DNA of 64,000 nucleotides from Magnetospirillum sp. 15-1 (GCF_900184795.1 NZ_FXXN01000026.1:1-64000), one strand, 5' to 3'; counted from the stretch's first letter, positions 1 to 8,785 are shown. Program-made: numbers and translations. The notes: a model not told the origin generated them from the sequence alone.

Positions 1-2
1 TG

Positions 3-347
3 CTCGACCTGATGATGCCGGAAATGGATGGCTTCGAGTTCGTCGCCGAGTTGCAGCGCCATCCCGAATGGCACGCCATCCCCATCGTCGTGCTGACCGC
101 CAAGGACATCAACCAGGAGGACCGCGCCTCGGATCGCCACTTCTGGCCGATCCGAACCGCCGTCGCCACCGAAACCCCAAAGCGCTTCGCTGCCGAGCGT
201 GTCGTCTCGCCTGAATTCAGGGCTGCGGCTATCCGCTGCCGAAGGTCTTGCGAAAGAGGTCCTGCCATCCCTGCTGGCCTCCTATCCAGCCAGCAGTTTG
301 AATCACATTCTCGGCCCCAGGGGAATCCCAATTCCGATTCCGCTTAA
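3..347 (+). pseudogene. Response-regulator receiver domain, cut at its 3' end
   Basis: The gene enters from outside the window. The first 40 or so codons match the middle of a receiver domain: the phospho-acceptor region reads LDLMMPEMDGFEF, and the beta-4 strand reads IPIVVLTAKD with the switch Thr and part of the following helix. After the residues QEDR, near base 122, similarity to receivers stops. The frame then runs to a stop at 345-347 through the reverse complement of a transposase start. The normal C-terminal third of the domain (conserved Lys, alpha-5) is therefore missing. The likely cause is an IS630-type insertion followed by deletion. If the upstream part encodes a kinase, the protein would be a hybrid kinase with a dead receiver. 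Confidence 0.75.
122..268 (-). pseudogene. IS630-type transposase, N-terminal fragment
   Basis: The fragment starts with ATG at 266-268 behind a good ribosome site and begins MAGPLSQDLRQRI. It continues with a helix-turn-helix whose core is AAKRFGVSVATAVRIGQ. This is the typical N-terminal DNA-binding domain of IS630/Tc1-like transposases, where the usual pattern is DLRxRV...ARRFGVSxxTA. Only about 49 residues survive. The DDE catalytic domain is missing, and the frame runs straight into the antisense of the receiver gene. It cannot be a working transposase. It is the clearest evidence for what broke the upstream gene. Confidence 0.8.
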
Positions 348-358
348 CTCAGACTGAC
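122..358 (-). mobile_element. Remnant of an IS630-family insertion sequence, one end only
   Basis: Read on the minus strand, this stretch holds what looks like the left end of an IS630-type element: a presumed terminal region close to 330-358, a ribosome site (ATAGGAGG), and the first 49 codons of a transposase. The rest of the transposase and the other end are absent. The element joins the response-regulator gene at about base 122 and stops a few bases from the gshA stop codon. The exact ends and target TA cannot be fixed without a full copy to compare. Confidence 0.7.
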
Positions 359-359
359 T

Positions 360-1727
360 CTAGTAGGCATATTCCTTGAAGATGGGATCGACCGAACGCT
401 GCCAGCGGGTGTCGTAGGCCTCCAGCATGTCCTCGGCGGCGGTCCTGCCGCTTCTCGCCACCGCCTCGATGGGATCGAGGTAGATGCTCTCGTCGCGTCC
501 CGAATCGTTGAGCCGCGCCCGCGCCTTGAGGCCGGCCGAGGCGAGGCTCAGCACATCCAGCGCCACCTCGCGCACGCTGCGGCCGCCGATGGTGGCGGCC
601 AGACCCCGGGCGGGGACGGTGGCGCGCAGCGCCTCGCGCTCCTCCGGTCCCCAGTCCTTGACCAACTCCCAGGCGCCGTCCAGCGCCGCGTCGTCATAGA
701 GCAGGCCGGTCCACAAGGCGGGCAGGGCGCACAGCCGCCGCCACGGCCCGGCATCGGCGCCGCGCATCTCCAGGAATTTCTTGATGCGCACGTCGGGGAA
801 GGCGGTGGTCAGGTGGTCGGCCCAGTCGCCCATGGTGGGCAGTTCGCCGGGAAACGCCGGCAGCTTGCCGTTCATGAAGTCCCGGAAGCTCTGGCCCGCC
901 GCGTCGATGTATTTGCCGTCGCGGTAGACGAAGTACATGGGGACATCCAGCATCCAGTCCACGTAGCGCTCGAAGCCCATCCCCCGGTCGAAGGCGAAGG
1001 GCAAGCCGCCGGTGCGGTAGCGGTCGGTGTCGGTCCACACGTCGCCGCGGGCCGTGATGAAGCCCGACGGCTTGCCGTCCACGAAGGGCGAGGCGGCGAA
1101 CAGGGCCGTGGCGACAGGCTGCAGCGCCAGCGAGACGCGCAGCTTCTTCACCATGTCGGCTTCCGAGGCGAAATCCAGGTTCACCTGCACCGTACAGGTG
1201 CGCAGCATCATGTCCAGGCCCTTGGTTCCCACCTCGGGCATGTAGCGGCGCATGATCACGTAGCGGCCCTTGGGCATCCAGGGCGTGTCTTCCTTGCTCC
1301 ATTTCGGCTGGAAGCCCACACCCAGGAAGCCGATGCCCAGACGCTGGGCCACGTGCTTGACCTGGGCCAGGTGATGGGTGACCTCGGCGGCGGTCTGGTG
1401 GATGTTCTCCAGCAGGCCGCCCGACAGCTCCAGCTGCCCGCCCGGTTCCAGGCTGATGGCGGCGCCGCAGTAATCGTGCAGGGCGATGACGTTGTCGCCC
1501 TCGAACACCGGCTCCCAGCCCAGCCCGACCAGTCCGTCGAGCATGGCCTTGATGCCCTTGTCGCCGCCATAGGGCAGCGGCCGCAGGTCGTCGAGCGAGA
1601 AGCCGAACTTTTCGTGCTCGGTGCCGATGCGCCAGGCATCCTTCGGCTTGCAGCCCGATTCCAGGTATTCGACCAGCTGATGCTTGCCGGCGATGGGTTC
1701 GCCGCTGGGCTTGGCGGGTGCGGACAT
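360..1727 (-). CDS. gshA: Glutamate-cysteine ligase
   Basis: This enzyme joins glutamate and cysteine in the first step of glutathione synthesis, in the cytosol. The 455-residue protein is of the plant/alphaproteobacterial type: [11 protein letters not shown] near the N-terminus, GGQLELSGG for glutamate and metal binding, then [13 protein letters not shown] and [14 protein letters not shown] chose the ATG at 1725-1727 ([11 protein letters not shown]). An extra 23 codons upstream are possible but look unlike the family. The gene ends only a few bases from the IS remnant, yet its C-terminus (EYAY) looks complete. panD is divergent on the other side. Confidence 0.93.
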   Translation of the reverse strand: MSAPAKPSGEPIAGKHQLVEYLESGCKPKDAWRIGTEHEKFGFSLDDLRPLPYGGDKGIKAMLDGLVGLGWEPVFEGDNVIALHDYCGAAISLEPGGQLELSGGLLENIHQTAAEVTHHLAQVKHVAQRLGIGFLGVGFQPKWSKEDTPWMPKGRYVIMRRYMPEVGTKGLDMMLRTCTVQVNLDFASEADMVKKLRVSLALQPVATALFAASPFVDGKPSGFITARGDVWTDTDRYRTGGLPFAFDRGMGFERYVDWMLDVPMYFVYRDGKYIDAAGQSFRDFMNGKLPAFPGELPTMGDWADHLTTAFPDVRIKKFLEMRGADAGPWRRLCALPALWTGLLYDDAALDGAWELVKDWGPEEREALRATVPARGLAATIGGRSVREVALDVLSLASAGLKARARLNDSGRDESIYLDPIEAVARSGRTAAEDMLEAYDTRWQRSVDPIFKEYAY

Positions 1728-1912
1728 GGGCGGGATTATCCTACTGAGCAACTCGGAGCCCCAGCAAACGACAGGGCGCATGAGGGCGTCAAGCACCGAA
1801 TCCGCCGCCCGCCCTGTTCAATCCATGCCCCTTGACGTCAATAAGGTGTTGCGGAACAGGCCCCAGTGCGTTTACGTCACTGCCCTATGCTGCAAGTTTG
1901 TCCCGGTGTCCC

Positions 1913-2455
1913 ATGATGAAGATCATTCGCGCGAAGCTGCACGGTATTCGCGTTACCAATGCCGACCTCAATTACCACGGCTCGATCACGCTCGATCCCG
2001 AGCAGTGCGAGATGGCCGGCATCTATCCCATGGAATTCGTCGACATCTGGAACAAGAACTCGGCGGCCCGTATCTCCACCTACGTCATCTTCGGCGAGCC
2101 GGGCTCGCGCTGCTGCGTGCTGAACGGCGCCGCCGCGCGGACCTGCCAGAAGGGCGACGAGCTGATCATCGCGGCGTCCGCCGATATTTCCGGGCCCGAG
2201 AAGCTGTATGACGTCAAGCCGCGCATCTTGACCTTCCTGCCCGACAATCACGTGGATCAGGTGCTGTACTACGACGTGTTCCAGAGCGAGAAGCGCCCCT
2301 ACGACTTCCGCATCGTCGACGCCGACAAGCACACCATCGAGAGCTGCCACACCTGGCCCAACGTGGACATCACCAAGCTGCGCTCCGACCTGCAGGCCAA
2401 GGGCTGGAACGAGGCCGAGATCGACGCGTTCATCGCGTCGCACTTCTCGCTGTAG
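1913..2455 (+). CDS. panD: Aspartate 1-decarboxylase-like protein with C-terminal extension
   Basis: PanD makes beta-alanine for pantothenate from aspartate, using a pyruvoyl group formed by self-cleavage. The first 110 or so residues carry the family marks: an early Lys (AKLHG), the Gly-Ser cleavage site in NYHGSITLD, an Arg and Tyr in ARISTYV, and [12 protein letters not shown]. At 180 residues it is about 50 longer than the usual 126. The added C-terminus ([14 protein letters not shown] onward, ending FIASHFSL) is unlike standard PanD. ATGs at 1913 and 1916 are both possible, and neither has a strong ribosome site. Function is likely; the role of the tail is unknown. Confidence 0.82.
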   Translation: MMKIIRAKLHGIRVTNADLNYHGSITLDPEQCEMAGIYPMEFVDIWNKNSAARISTYVIFGEPGSRCCVLNGAAARTCQKGDELIIAASADISGPEKLYDVKPRILTFLPDNHVDQVLYYDVFQSEKRPYDFRIVDADKHTIESCHTWPNVDITKLRSDLQAKGWNEAEIDAFIASHFSL

Positions 2456-2470
2456 TCATAAACTGCCCCT

Positions 2471-2517
2471 CGCCGGGCGGGCGCCTCCGCGCCCTTGGCC
2501 GCCGCCTCAATGGCGGC
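2471..2517 (-). repeat. Two-hairpin dispersed repeat, copy A
   Basis: On the minus strand the order is: hairpin GCCGCC-ATTGA-GGCGGC, linker GGCCAAG, hairpin GGGCGC-GGAG-GCGCCC, tail CGCCCGGCG. Linker and tail match copies at 5915, 36764 and 37612, while the stems differ in a compensating way. It fills the gap between panD and queC. Confidence 0.75.
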
Positions 2518-2547
2518 GCAATTCCGGCGAAAAGGAGGTTCGCCGGA

Positions 2548-3237
2548 ATGACGACCAAACCCGCCATCGTCCTGCTCAGCGGCGGCCTTGACTCCGCCAC
2601 CGTGCTGGCCATCGCCAAGGCCGAGGGCTTCGTGCCGTCGGCGCTGACCTTCCGCTACGGCCAGCGCCACGCGGTGGAGATCCGGGCGGCCCAGCGCGTG
2701 GCCGAGGCCATGGGCATCAGTGACCATCGTATCGCCGACATCGACCTCAGGGTATTCGGCGGCTCGGCGCTGACCTCGGACATCGCGGTGCCCAAGGGCG
2801 GGCTGGAGGACGCCATTCCCGAGGGCATCCCGGTCACCTACGTGCCGGCCCGCAACACCATCATGCTGTCCTTCGCCCTGGCCTTCGCCGAGGTGATGGG
2901 CGCCGCCGACATCTTCGTCGGCGTCAACGCCGTGGATTACTCCGGCTATCCCGATTGCCGCCCGGACTACATCAAGGCGTTCGAGGCCATGGCCAACCTC
3001 GCCACCAAGGCGGCGGTGGAAGGCACCAGATTGCGGCTGCACACCCCACTGATCGACCTCTCCAAGGGCGAGATCATCCGGCGCGGACTGGCGCTCGGTG
3101 TCGATTATTCCATCACCTCCACCTGCTACGACCCCGACGAGCAGGGGCGGGCCTGCGGGCATTGCGATTCCTGCCGCCTGCGCCTCAAGGGGTTCGCCGA
3201 GGCGGGACTGGCCGACCCGGCCGAGTACGCTCCATGA
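2548..3237 (+). CDS. queC: 7-cyano-7-deazaguanine synthase
   Basis: QueC converts carboxy-deazaguanine to preQ0 with ATP and ammonia, on the path to queuosine in tRNA. The 229-residue protein opens with the PP-loop ([13 protein letters not shown]). It has the signature [19 protein letters not shown], the substrate stretch [14 protein letters not shown], and a C-terminal zinc site with four Cys in [19 protein letters not shown] textbook ribosome site (AAAAGGAGG) precedes the ATG. Its stop overlaps the start of the next gene (ATGA), so the two are translated from one message. No other queuosine gene is in the window. Confidence 0.96.
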   Translation: MTTKPAIVLLSGGLDSATVLAIAKAEGFVPSALTFRYGQRHAVEIRAAQRVAEAMGISDHRIADIDLRVFGGSALTSDIAVPKGGLEDAIPEGIPVTYVPARNTIMLSFALAFAEVMGAADIFVGVNAVDYSGYPDCRPDYIKAFEAMANLATKAAVEGTRLRLHTPLIDLSKGEIIRRGLALGVDYSITSTCYDPDEQGRACGHCDSCRLRLKGFAEAGLADPAEYAP

Positions 3238-3968
3238 TGCGGGCGGCCCTGGGTGTCCTCGTTGTGCTGGCGTGGCTGGCGACGGGGCGGGCCGGGGCCG
3301 CCGAACTCCACATGATCTCGCAGATTCAGGGCGACCACCTCAGCGTGCGCGGCTTCGAGGTGGTGCGCGAGGCCTATCGCCGCATCGGACTGCAGGCGGT
3401 GGCCGACATCCGTCCCAACGAGCGGGCCATCGTCTCGGCCGACAGCGGCGACACCGACGGTGACACCATGCGCATGGCCGGGCTGGAGGTCCGCTATCCC
3501 AATCTGGTGCGGGTGCCCGAGCCGGTTCTCACCTTCGACACCATCGCCTTTACCGCCGGGCCGAAGTTCAAGGTCAGCGGCTGGGAAAGCCTGCGGCCCT
3601 ACAACATCTGCGTGGTGCGCGGCTTCAAGATCGGCGAGAGGGGCACCGAGGGCATGAGCCGCGAGGTGGTTTCCACCAACGAGGCCTCCCTGCGCATGGT
3701 CAAGGCCGGGCATTGCCAGGTGGCGGTGCTGGGCGAGGCGTTGTGGCTGCTGATCGACGAACTGAAGCTGGGGCCGCTCCGGGCGCTGGACGAGCCGGTG
3801 GAGGTCACGCCTCTCTACCACTACGTCAACGTCCGCCATGCCCATCTGGTGCCCAGGCTGGCCGAGGCGCTGCGGGCCATGCGCAAGGAAGGGGTCATCG
3901 ATTCCATCCTGGCCACCGATCGCGGCGTGATCCGGGAAGCCCGGCAGCGGAACGCGCTCAGGGACTGA
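3234..3968 (+). CDS. Periplasmic solute-binding-like protein
   Basis: The 244-residue protein has a clear signal peptide ([20 protein letters not shown]) and then looks like a family-3 solute-binding protein. It has an early [13 protein letters not shown] helix, IRPNERAI, a strand pair [15 protein letters not shown], and a late block that reads like the second lobe ([15 protein letters not shown]). It overlaps queC by four bases and shares 11 bases with the convergent asnB. No permease or ATPase lies nearby, so it may feed a distant transporter or a sensor kinase. The ligand is not predictable. ATG at 3237 is an alternative start. Confidence 0.7.
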   Translation: MMRAALGVLVVLAWLATGRAGAAELHMISQIQGDHLSVRGFEVVREAYRRIGLQAVADIRPNERAIVSADSGDTDGDTMRMAGLEVRYPNLVRVPEPVLTFDTIAFTAGPKFKVSGWESLRPYNICVVRGFKIGERGTEGMSREVVSTNEASLRMVKAGHCQVAVLGEALWLLIDELKLGPLRALDEPVEVTPLYHYVNVRHAHLVPRLAEALRAMRKEGVIDSILATDRGVIREARQRNALRD

Positions 3969-5874
3969 CCGTTTCCAGCCATGCCTGGAACATCAGGGCG
4001 TGCCACATCTCGTTCTGCCAGTTCTTGGAGCCCGAGCGGTGCTCGCGCCAGCATTGGGCCACCAGGGCGGCATCCAGCCAGCCCTGGCGGCGCAGCCGGT
4101 CCTCGGACAGCAGATCGTCGGCCCAGTCCCGCAACTGGCCGTTCAGCCAGCGGCGCAGCGGCACCTCGAAGCCCATCTTGGGGCGGTCCACCAGGGCACG
4201 TGGAACGTGGCGGTACAAGACGCGGCGCAGCACCGCCTTGCCGGTCTCGCCCTCGATCTTCAGGCGCGTGGGCAGGCTCCAGGCGAATTCGGCGATGGGT
4301 AGCGCCAGGAAGGGCAGGCGGGCCTCCAGCGAGGCGCCCATGGTGGCGCGGTCGGTCTTGACGCACAGGTCGTCGGGCAGGTAACCGCAGGCATCCAGCA
4401 GCATGGTGGCCAGAGCGTCGTCCTTGACCGGCGGCGTCGGGGCGGTGAACAGGCTGTCGGCGCGTCCGGCCCCCGGCACCAGGGCCGGCATGCCGCGCCA
4501 GCGGGAATAGTGCAGCCCCAGCAATTGGGCCAGGGAGCCGGCCTCCAGGCGTTCCGCCTCGCGGCCCAGGCGGTGGCCGGGATGGCTGCGGCGCCTGCGC
4601 AAGCCGCCGGCCAGCGCGGCCAGTCCCTCGGCCGGTCCGGCCAGCAGGCGGGCGCCCAGCGCACCGGCCGCCTTCAGGCCGCCGGGCAGGCGTTGCAGTG
4701 CCCGCCAGTCCTTCGGGATGGAGCGATAGATGCCGTAGCCACCGAACAACTCGTCGGCGCCGTCGCCCGACAGGGCCACCGTGACGCTCTTGCGCGTCAC
4801 CTGGGCCAGCAGGGCGGTGGGCAGGGCGGCGGCGTCGGCGAAGGGTTCGTCATAAAGGGCGGGCAGACGCGGCACCATGGCCAGCGCCTCGGCATCGCCG
4901 ATCCGCACCTCGGTATGGATGGTGCCCAGCTGGTCGGCCACGGCACGGGCATGGGGGCTTTCGTCCAGGCCCGACTGATCGAAGCCGATGGTGAAGGAAT
5001 GGACCGGCTCGGCCGACAATTGCCGCATCAGGGCGGCGGTGATGGAGGAATCGATGCCGCCCGACAGGAAGACGCCCACCGGCACGTCGGCCTGCATGCG
5101 AAGGGCCACCGAGTGGTGCAGCAGTTCCTCCAGCCGGTCGGCGGCCTGTTCGGCGGTGCCGTCGAAGCTGTTCTCCAGGCGGGCGGCGCTGTCGGCCGCC
5201 GACCAATAGGCCTGGATGGAGACCTGCCCGCCGCTCACCCGCATCAGGTGGCCGGGTTCCAGCTTGAAGACGCCGGGATGGATGGTATGGGGGGCGGGAA
5301 TCCAGCCCAGCCGCATGTAAAGGGCCAGGACGTCGCGGTCGATGCCGCCTTCCCAGGCGGGATGGGCGGCCAGGGCCTTGAGCTCCGAGCCGAACAGCAG
5401 GCGGCCGCCCACCTTGGCCCAGTAAAGCGGCTTCTCGCCGAACCGGTCGCGGGCCAGGGTGAGGGTGCGCTCCCGGCGGTCCCACAGGGCGAAGGCGAAC
5501 ATGCCGTCGAAGGCGGCCAGCGCCGCTTCCACCCCCCAGGCGGACACCGCCTGCAGCAGCACCTCGGTATCGGAATGGCCGCGCCAGACGATGCCGTCCC
5601 CCAGCCGCGCCCGCAAGGCGGCGTGGTTGTAGATTTCGCCGTTGAAGCTGATCACCCAGCGCCCATCGTGGGATTCCATGGGCTGATGCCCCTGGGGCGT
5701 GAGGTCGACAATGGCCAGACGGCGAAAGCCCAGCGCCACGCCCGCCGCGTCATCCACCCAGGCGCCGTCGTCGTCGGGGCCGCGATGGACCAGGGTGGCG
5801 GCCATGGCGCGCACCACCTTGTCCCGGTCGGGGGTGGGCTGGGTCAGGTCGAGGAAGCCGGCGAAGCCGCACAT
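3958..5874 (-). CDS. asnB: Asparagine synthetase, glutamine-hydrolysing
   Basis: AsnB amidates aspartate or a related carboxylate with glutamine nitrogen and ATP. The 638-residue protein begins MCGFAGF; the Cys at position 2 is the glutaminase nucleophile after Met removal. It then shows RRLAIVDLTPQGHQPM and SFNGEIYNHAALR. The synthetase half has the PP-loop VFLSGGIDSS and LSGDGADELFGGY. The length fits the long asnB group often found in cell-surface or exopolysaccharide loci. It is downstream of the TPR-methyltransferase on the same strand, with repeat copy D between them. The true substrate may be a sugar or peptide carboxylate rather than free aspartate. Confidence 0.9.
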   Translation of the reverse strand: MCGFAGFLDLTQPTPDRDKVVRAMAATLVHRGPDDDGAWVDDAAGVALGFRRLAIVDLTPQGHQPMESHDGRWVISFNGEIYNHAALRARLGDGIVWRGHSDTEVLLQAVSAWGVEAALAAFDGMFAFALWDRRERTLTLARDRFGEKPLYWAKVGGRLLFGSELKALAAHPAWEGGIDRDVLALYMRLGWIPAPHTIHPGVFKLEPGHLMRVSGGQVSIQAYWSAADSAARLENSFDGTAEQAADRLEELLHHSVALRMQADVPVGVFLSGGIDSSITAALMRQLSAEPVHSFTIGFDQSGLDESPHARAVADQLGTIHTEVRIGDAEALAMVPRLPALYDEPFADAAALPTALLAQVTRKSVTVALSGDGADELFGGYGIYRSIPKDWRALQRLPGGLKAAGALGARLLAGPAEGLAALAGGLRRRRSHPGHRLGREAERLEAGSLAQLLGLHYSRWRGMPALVPGAGRADSLFTAPTPPVKDDALATMLLDACGYLPDDLCVKTDRATMGASLEARLPFLALPIAEFAWSLPTRLKIEGETGKAVLRRVLYRHVPRALVDRPKMGFEVPLRRWLNGQLRDWADDLLSEDRLRRQGWLDAALVAQCWREHRSGSKNWQNEMWHALMFQAWLETVSP

Positions 5875-5914
5875 GGTCGCTAGGATGGTCCGCTATGAGT
5901 TCGAGGCGACCTTA

Positions 5915-5961
5915 GCCGCTTATGCGGCGGGAGCCAAGCGGGCGGAGACCCGCGCCCGGCG
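5915..5961 (+). repeat. Two-hairpin dispersed repeat, copy D
   Basis: Order on the plus strand: hairpin GCCGC-TTAT-GCGGC, linker GGGAGCCAA, hairpin GCGGG-CGGAGA-CCCGC, tail CGCCCGGCG. The first stem is the inverse of that in copies B and C, with the same TTAT loop, which is a compensating change. It sits between the stop codon of the TPR-methyltransferase gene and the start of asnB. Confidence 0.75.
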
Positions 5962-5963
5962 TC

Positions 5964-7583
5964 TTAAATCTTGCGCAGGACCACCACGAGGCCGGGAACG
6001 TCTTCCCCCGCCTCCTGCCGGGTGGAGGCCCGTTCGGAGGCGGCGACGGCGAAGCCATGGCCGGCGGCGACCGCTTCCACATAATCGGGGGCGTGGGCAT
6101 AGCGGTTCTTGGCGCCCAGGGCGTAGGACGCGCAATCCTCGGCCCGCTCCACCGTGAAGGCGAATACCCCGCCAGGCTTCAGGGCCTGGGCGGCGGCGGC
6201 CATGATGCCGTTCAGGTCGCCGAAATAGACCAGCACGTCGGCGGCCACCACCAGATCATAGGTGGCGGGGCGGGCCTCGAGGCTGGCGACCAGTTCACCC
6301 ACCTCCAGATGGTCATAGAGACGGCGGCTGCGGGCCCTGTCGATCATGGCGCCCGACAGGTCGACACCGTCGAGGCGGGCGGCCAGGGGGCGCAGCACCG
6401 GCCCGGCCAGCCCGGTGCCACAGCCGGCATCCAGCACGTCCAGACCCTGCTTGCGCTCCAGGACGGCATCCAGGGCCTGGGCCAGCAAGGCCGGGGCGCG
6501 GTAGGCCAGCTTGTCCACCAGGGCGGAATCGAACTTGTCGGCGTAATCGTCGAACAACTGCCGCACATAGGCGTCGGGGGCGCGGCTCGGCGCATCGACG
6601 GCGCCGGTTTGGGCCAGTCCGAGGGCGGCGCCGTGGCGGTCCTCGGGGTCCAGTTCCAGGCAGCGGCGGAAATGCTTGGCGGCCCTCTCCTTTTGCCCCA
6701 GGGCCAGACGGGTCTCGGCCAGACAGTAATGGGCGTGCACCGAATCGGGGGCGGCGGTCAGCGCGCGCTCGAAGGCGGCGGCGGCGGCCTCGGGCATGTC
6801 CAGGCCGCGGCGGATCAGCCCCAGCTCCAGCCAGCCGGAGGGATCGCGGGAATTGAGCTTGGTGGCGCGCTCGGCGTGGACGCGGGCGTCGTCCAGACGC
6901 CCCAGGCCGCGCAGGGCGGCGGCCAGATTGGCCCTGGTGCCGGCATGGTCGCGGCGCAAATCCACCGCGCCGGACAGCACCGCCACCGCCCGCTCGTTCT
7001 GGCCCAGCGAGCGCAGGATCAGTCCGTAATTATTCAGTGCCACCGCCCAGTCGGGGCGCAGCTCCAGGGCGCGCTCCAGCATGCCGGCGGCCTCGACGCT
7101 CTCGCCCGCCTGATGCAGCAGGGTGCCCAGCGTGCACAGGGCCTCGGCATGGCGGGGGTCGGCGGCCACCGCCCGGCGGGCATGGTCCAGGGCCTCGTCC
7201 CTGTTGCGCCCCAGCCGGCCCAGCAGATCGGCCAGCCGGGAATTGGCCTCGGCATGATTGGGTTCGCGGCTCAGGATGGCGCGGTAGTGCAGGATGGCGC
7301 TGTTGAAATTGTCCTGGGCCTCCAGCGCGCGGCCCAGCGCCAGACGCGGCACCGGCTGGTTGGGGTCGGAGGCCACCGCCTGGGTCAGATGGTCCACCGC
7401 CCGCTTGGCCTGCCCCTGCCCCAGGGCGACCAGGCCCAACAGGTAATGGGCGCCGCCGAAATCCGGCCGTGCCTCGATGATGGTGCGCGCCAGCCGGCGG
7501 GCCTCGGCCACGTTGCCGTCTTCCCAGGCCTGCATGGCGCGACCGAAGGCCTCGCCGATATTGAGCGGTTTGCCCGTGTTCAT
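5964..7583 (-). CDS. TPR-repeat SAM-dependent methyltransferase
   Basis: The N-terminal 330 or so residues are a run of tetratricopeptide repeats: about nine units with the A-x-x-x-L-G-x-x-L and P-x-x-A/W patterns. Residues from about 345 form a class I methyltransferase. The SAM-binding motif is VLDAGCGTGLAGP, with an acidic motif II (LDGVDLSGAMIDRAR) and a motif near LVVAADVLVYFGDL. TPR-methyltransferase fusions are common in alphaproteobacteria, but their targets are largely unknown; the repeats probably hold a protein partner. asnB follows on the same strand, suggesting a joint role in surface or peptide modification. The length is 539 residues. Confidence 0.85.
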   Translation of the reverse strand: MNTGKPLNIGEAFGRAMQAWEDGNVAEARRLARTIIEARPDFGGAHYLLGLVALGQGQAKRAVDHLTQAVASDPNQPVPRLALGRALEAQDNFNSAILHYRAILSREPNHAEANSRLADLLGRLGRNRDEALDHARRAVAADPRHAEALCTLGTLLHQAGESVEAAGMLERALELRPDWAVALNNYGLILRSLGQNERAVAVLSGAVDLRRDHAGTRANLAAALRGLGRLDDARVHAERATKLNSRDPSGWLELGLIRRGLDMPEAAAAAFERALTAAPDSVHAHYCLAETRLALGQKERAAKHFRRCLELDPEDRHGAALGLAQTGAVDAPSRAPDAYVRQLFDDYADKFDSALVDKLAYRAPALLAQALDAVLERKQGLDVLDAGCGTGLAGPVLRPLAARLDGVDLSGAMIDRARSRRLYDHLEVGELVASLEARPATYDLVVAADVLVYFGDLNGIMAAAAQALKPGGVFAFTVERAEDCASYALGAKNRYAHAPDYVEAVAAGHGFAVAASERASTRQEAGEDVPGLVVVLRKI

Positions 7584-7660
7584 GCGTCCCTCTCCTTGCC
7601 ACAGAATAGGCTGCCCAGCCCGAAGCGAGCAACGCGGGAAAGCGGGGGCGGCATTTCGGC

Positions 7661-7689
7661 TTGCGAATGGGAACGGTCTCTGTTACATA
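7661..7689 (+). promoter_or_regulatory. Promoter and operator of the Rrf2-type gene, probably leaderless
   Basis: TTGCGA (7661-7666), a 17-base spacer and TACATA (7684-7689) form a plausible sigma-70 promoter. The ATG begins at 7696, about where transcription should start, so the message is probably leaderless. A motif reading GTAACAGAGACC on the minus strand (7675-7686) overlaps the -10 box and recurs before the next gene. Confidence 0.55.
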
Positions 7690-7695
7690 TTCCCC

Positions 7696-8118
7696 ATGGC
7701 CAGAAACTGCCGCTTCGCCGTCGCCGTTCACATCACGTCGCTGCTCGCCACCATGGAGGGGCAGCCGTGCACGTCGGAATGGATCGCCGGTTCGGTGAAC
7801 ACCAATCCGGTGGTGGTGCGCCGTCTGCTGTCCGCCCTGGCCAAGGCCGGGCTGGTCAGCTCGACGCGAGGCAGCAGCGGCGGGTCGGTGCTGGCCCGGC
7901 CGGCCGGCCGCATCTCGTTGCTCGACATCCACCGGGCGGTGGACGAGGACGAGGAGCCGGCGCTGCACAACCAGCCGCCCAATCCGGCCTGTCCGGTGGG
8001 GCGCAATATCCAGTCGGTGCTGGTCCGGGTGATCGAGCGGGCCGACGCCGCCCGCGACGCGGTGCTGTCCACCACCACGCTGTCCGAGGTGGTGGGTGCC
8101 CTGAGGGGCGAGGGGTAG
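7696..8118 (+). CDS. Rrf2-family transcriptional regulator
   Basis: The 140-residue protein has the Rrf2 winged helix: FAVAVHITSLLATMEG, then the recognition region SGSVNTNPVVVRRLLSALAKAGLVSS and the wing TRGSSGGSVLARP. Rrf2 proteins that sense through Fe-S clusters carry three Cys, but here only one Cys follows the wing (NPACPVG). It is therefore more like the YwnA/RsrR-like branch that does not use a classic cluster, and a cysteine thiol switch is possible. It lies just before a flavodoxin-like gene, with matching motifs before both. I infer that it represses itself and its neighbour and is released by redox-active compounds. Confidence 0.8.
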   Translation: MARNCRFAVAVHITSLLATMEGQPCTSEWIAGSVNTNPVVVRRLLSALAKAGLVSSTRGSSGGSVLARPAGRISLLDIHRAVDEDEEPALHNQPPNPACPVGRNIQSVLVRVIERADAARDAVLSTTTLSEVVGALRGEG

Positions 8119-8141
8119 GCGCTATTTTTTTAGGATAAAAC

Positions 8142-8164
8142 GTAACAGTAACAGATACCATTAC
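8142..8164 (+). promoter_or_regulatory. Candidate operator upstream of the flavodoxin-like gene
   Basis: GTAACAG occurs twice with a shared base (8142-8148 and 8148-8154). The second copy extends to GTAACAGATACC (8148-8159), matching 11 of 12 bases of the motif on the -10 box of the Rrf2 gene. GTAA-N9-TTAC (8148-8164) gives it dyad symmetry. The ribosome site AAGGAGAG follows. Confidence 0.55.
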
Positions 8165-8179
8165 ATCAAGGAGAGCAGC

Positions 8180-8743
8180 ATGACTTCCATCGCCATCGTG
8201 TTTCATTCCGGCTACGGCCACACCCAGGCGGTCGCCGAGGCCGTCGCCGCCGGGGCGGCCCAGGTGGCCGGCGCCCAGGTGCATCTTGTCCCGGCCGATC
8301 AGGCCGAGGCCAAGGCCGACCTGCTGAACGGCGCCGACGCCATCATCTTCGGCTCGCCCACCTACATGGGCTCGGCCTCGGCCAAGTTCAAAGAGTTCAT
8401 GGAGTGGAGCTCCAAGATCTGGTACGGCCGAGGTTGGCAGGACAAGGTGGCGGCGGGCTTCACCGTTTCGGCCAGCCAGAGCGGCGACAAGCTGGGCACC
8501 TTGATCCAGCTGTCCGTCTTCGCCGCCCAGCACGGCATGGTGTGGGTGGGTCTGGACCTGCTGCCCGGCAACAACAATTCCAACGGCAGCGTCGAGGACC
8601 TCAACCGGCTGGGCAGCTTCCTGGGCGTCATGGCCCAGGCCAATGCCGACCAGGGACCGGAGGGCGTCACCGACGCCGACAAGAAGACCGCCGCCCATCT
8701 GGGCAAGCGCGTCGCCGAGGCGGCGGCGCGGTGGAAGAAGTAG
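8180..8743 (+). CDS. Flavodoxin-fold NAD(P)H:quinone oxidoreductase-like protein
   Basis: The 187-residue protein has the flavodoxin fold of the WrbA/NQO group. The FMN phosphate loop reads HSGYGHTQAVAE, the second loop is FGSPTYMGSAS, and a third region is SASQSGDK. It probably reduces quinones or nitro-compounds by two electrons, keeping semiquinones from forming. The upstream Rrf2-type regulator and the shared motif suggest induction by electrophiles. A TTCG-loop hairpin lies 22 bases after the stop. It is shorter than WrbA and lacks WrbA's insert, so the exact subfamily is open. Confidence 0.82.
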   Translation: MTSIAIVFHSGYGHTQAVAEAVAAGAAQVAGAQVHLVPADQAEAKADLLNGADAIIFGSPTYMGSASAKFKEFMEWSSKIWYGRGWQDKVAAGFTVSASQSGDKLGTLIQLSVFAAQHGMVWVGLDLLPGNNNSNGSVEDLNRLGSFLGVMAQANADQGPEGVTDADKKTAAHLGKRVAEAAARWKK

Positions 8744-8765
8744 ACGGAACGCGGCATTGACGAGA

Positions 8766-8785
8766 GGGGCGGCTTCGGCCGCCCC
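8766..8785 (+). terminator. TTCG-loop hairpin after the flavodoxin-like gene
   Basis: GGGGCGGC-TTCG-GCCGCCCC is a perfect 8-bp stem with a very stable UUCG tetraloop. There is no T run after it, so it is a hairpin-only terminator or an mRNA 3' end protector. Confidence 0.5.
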
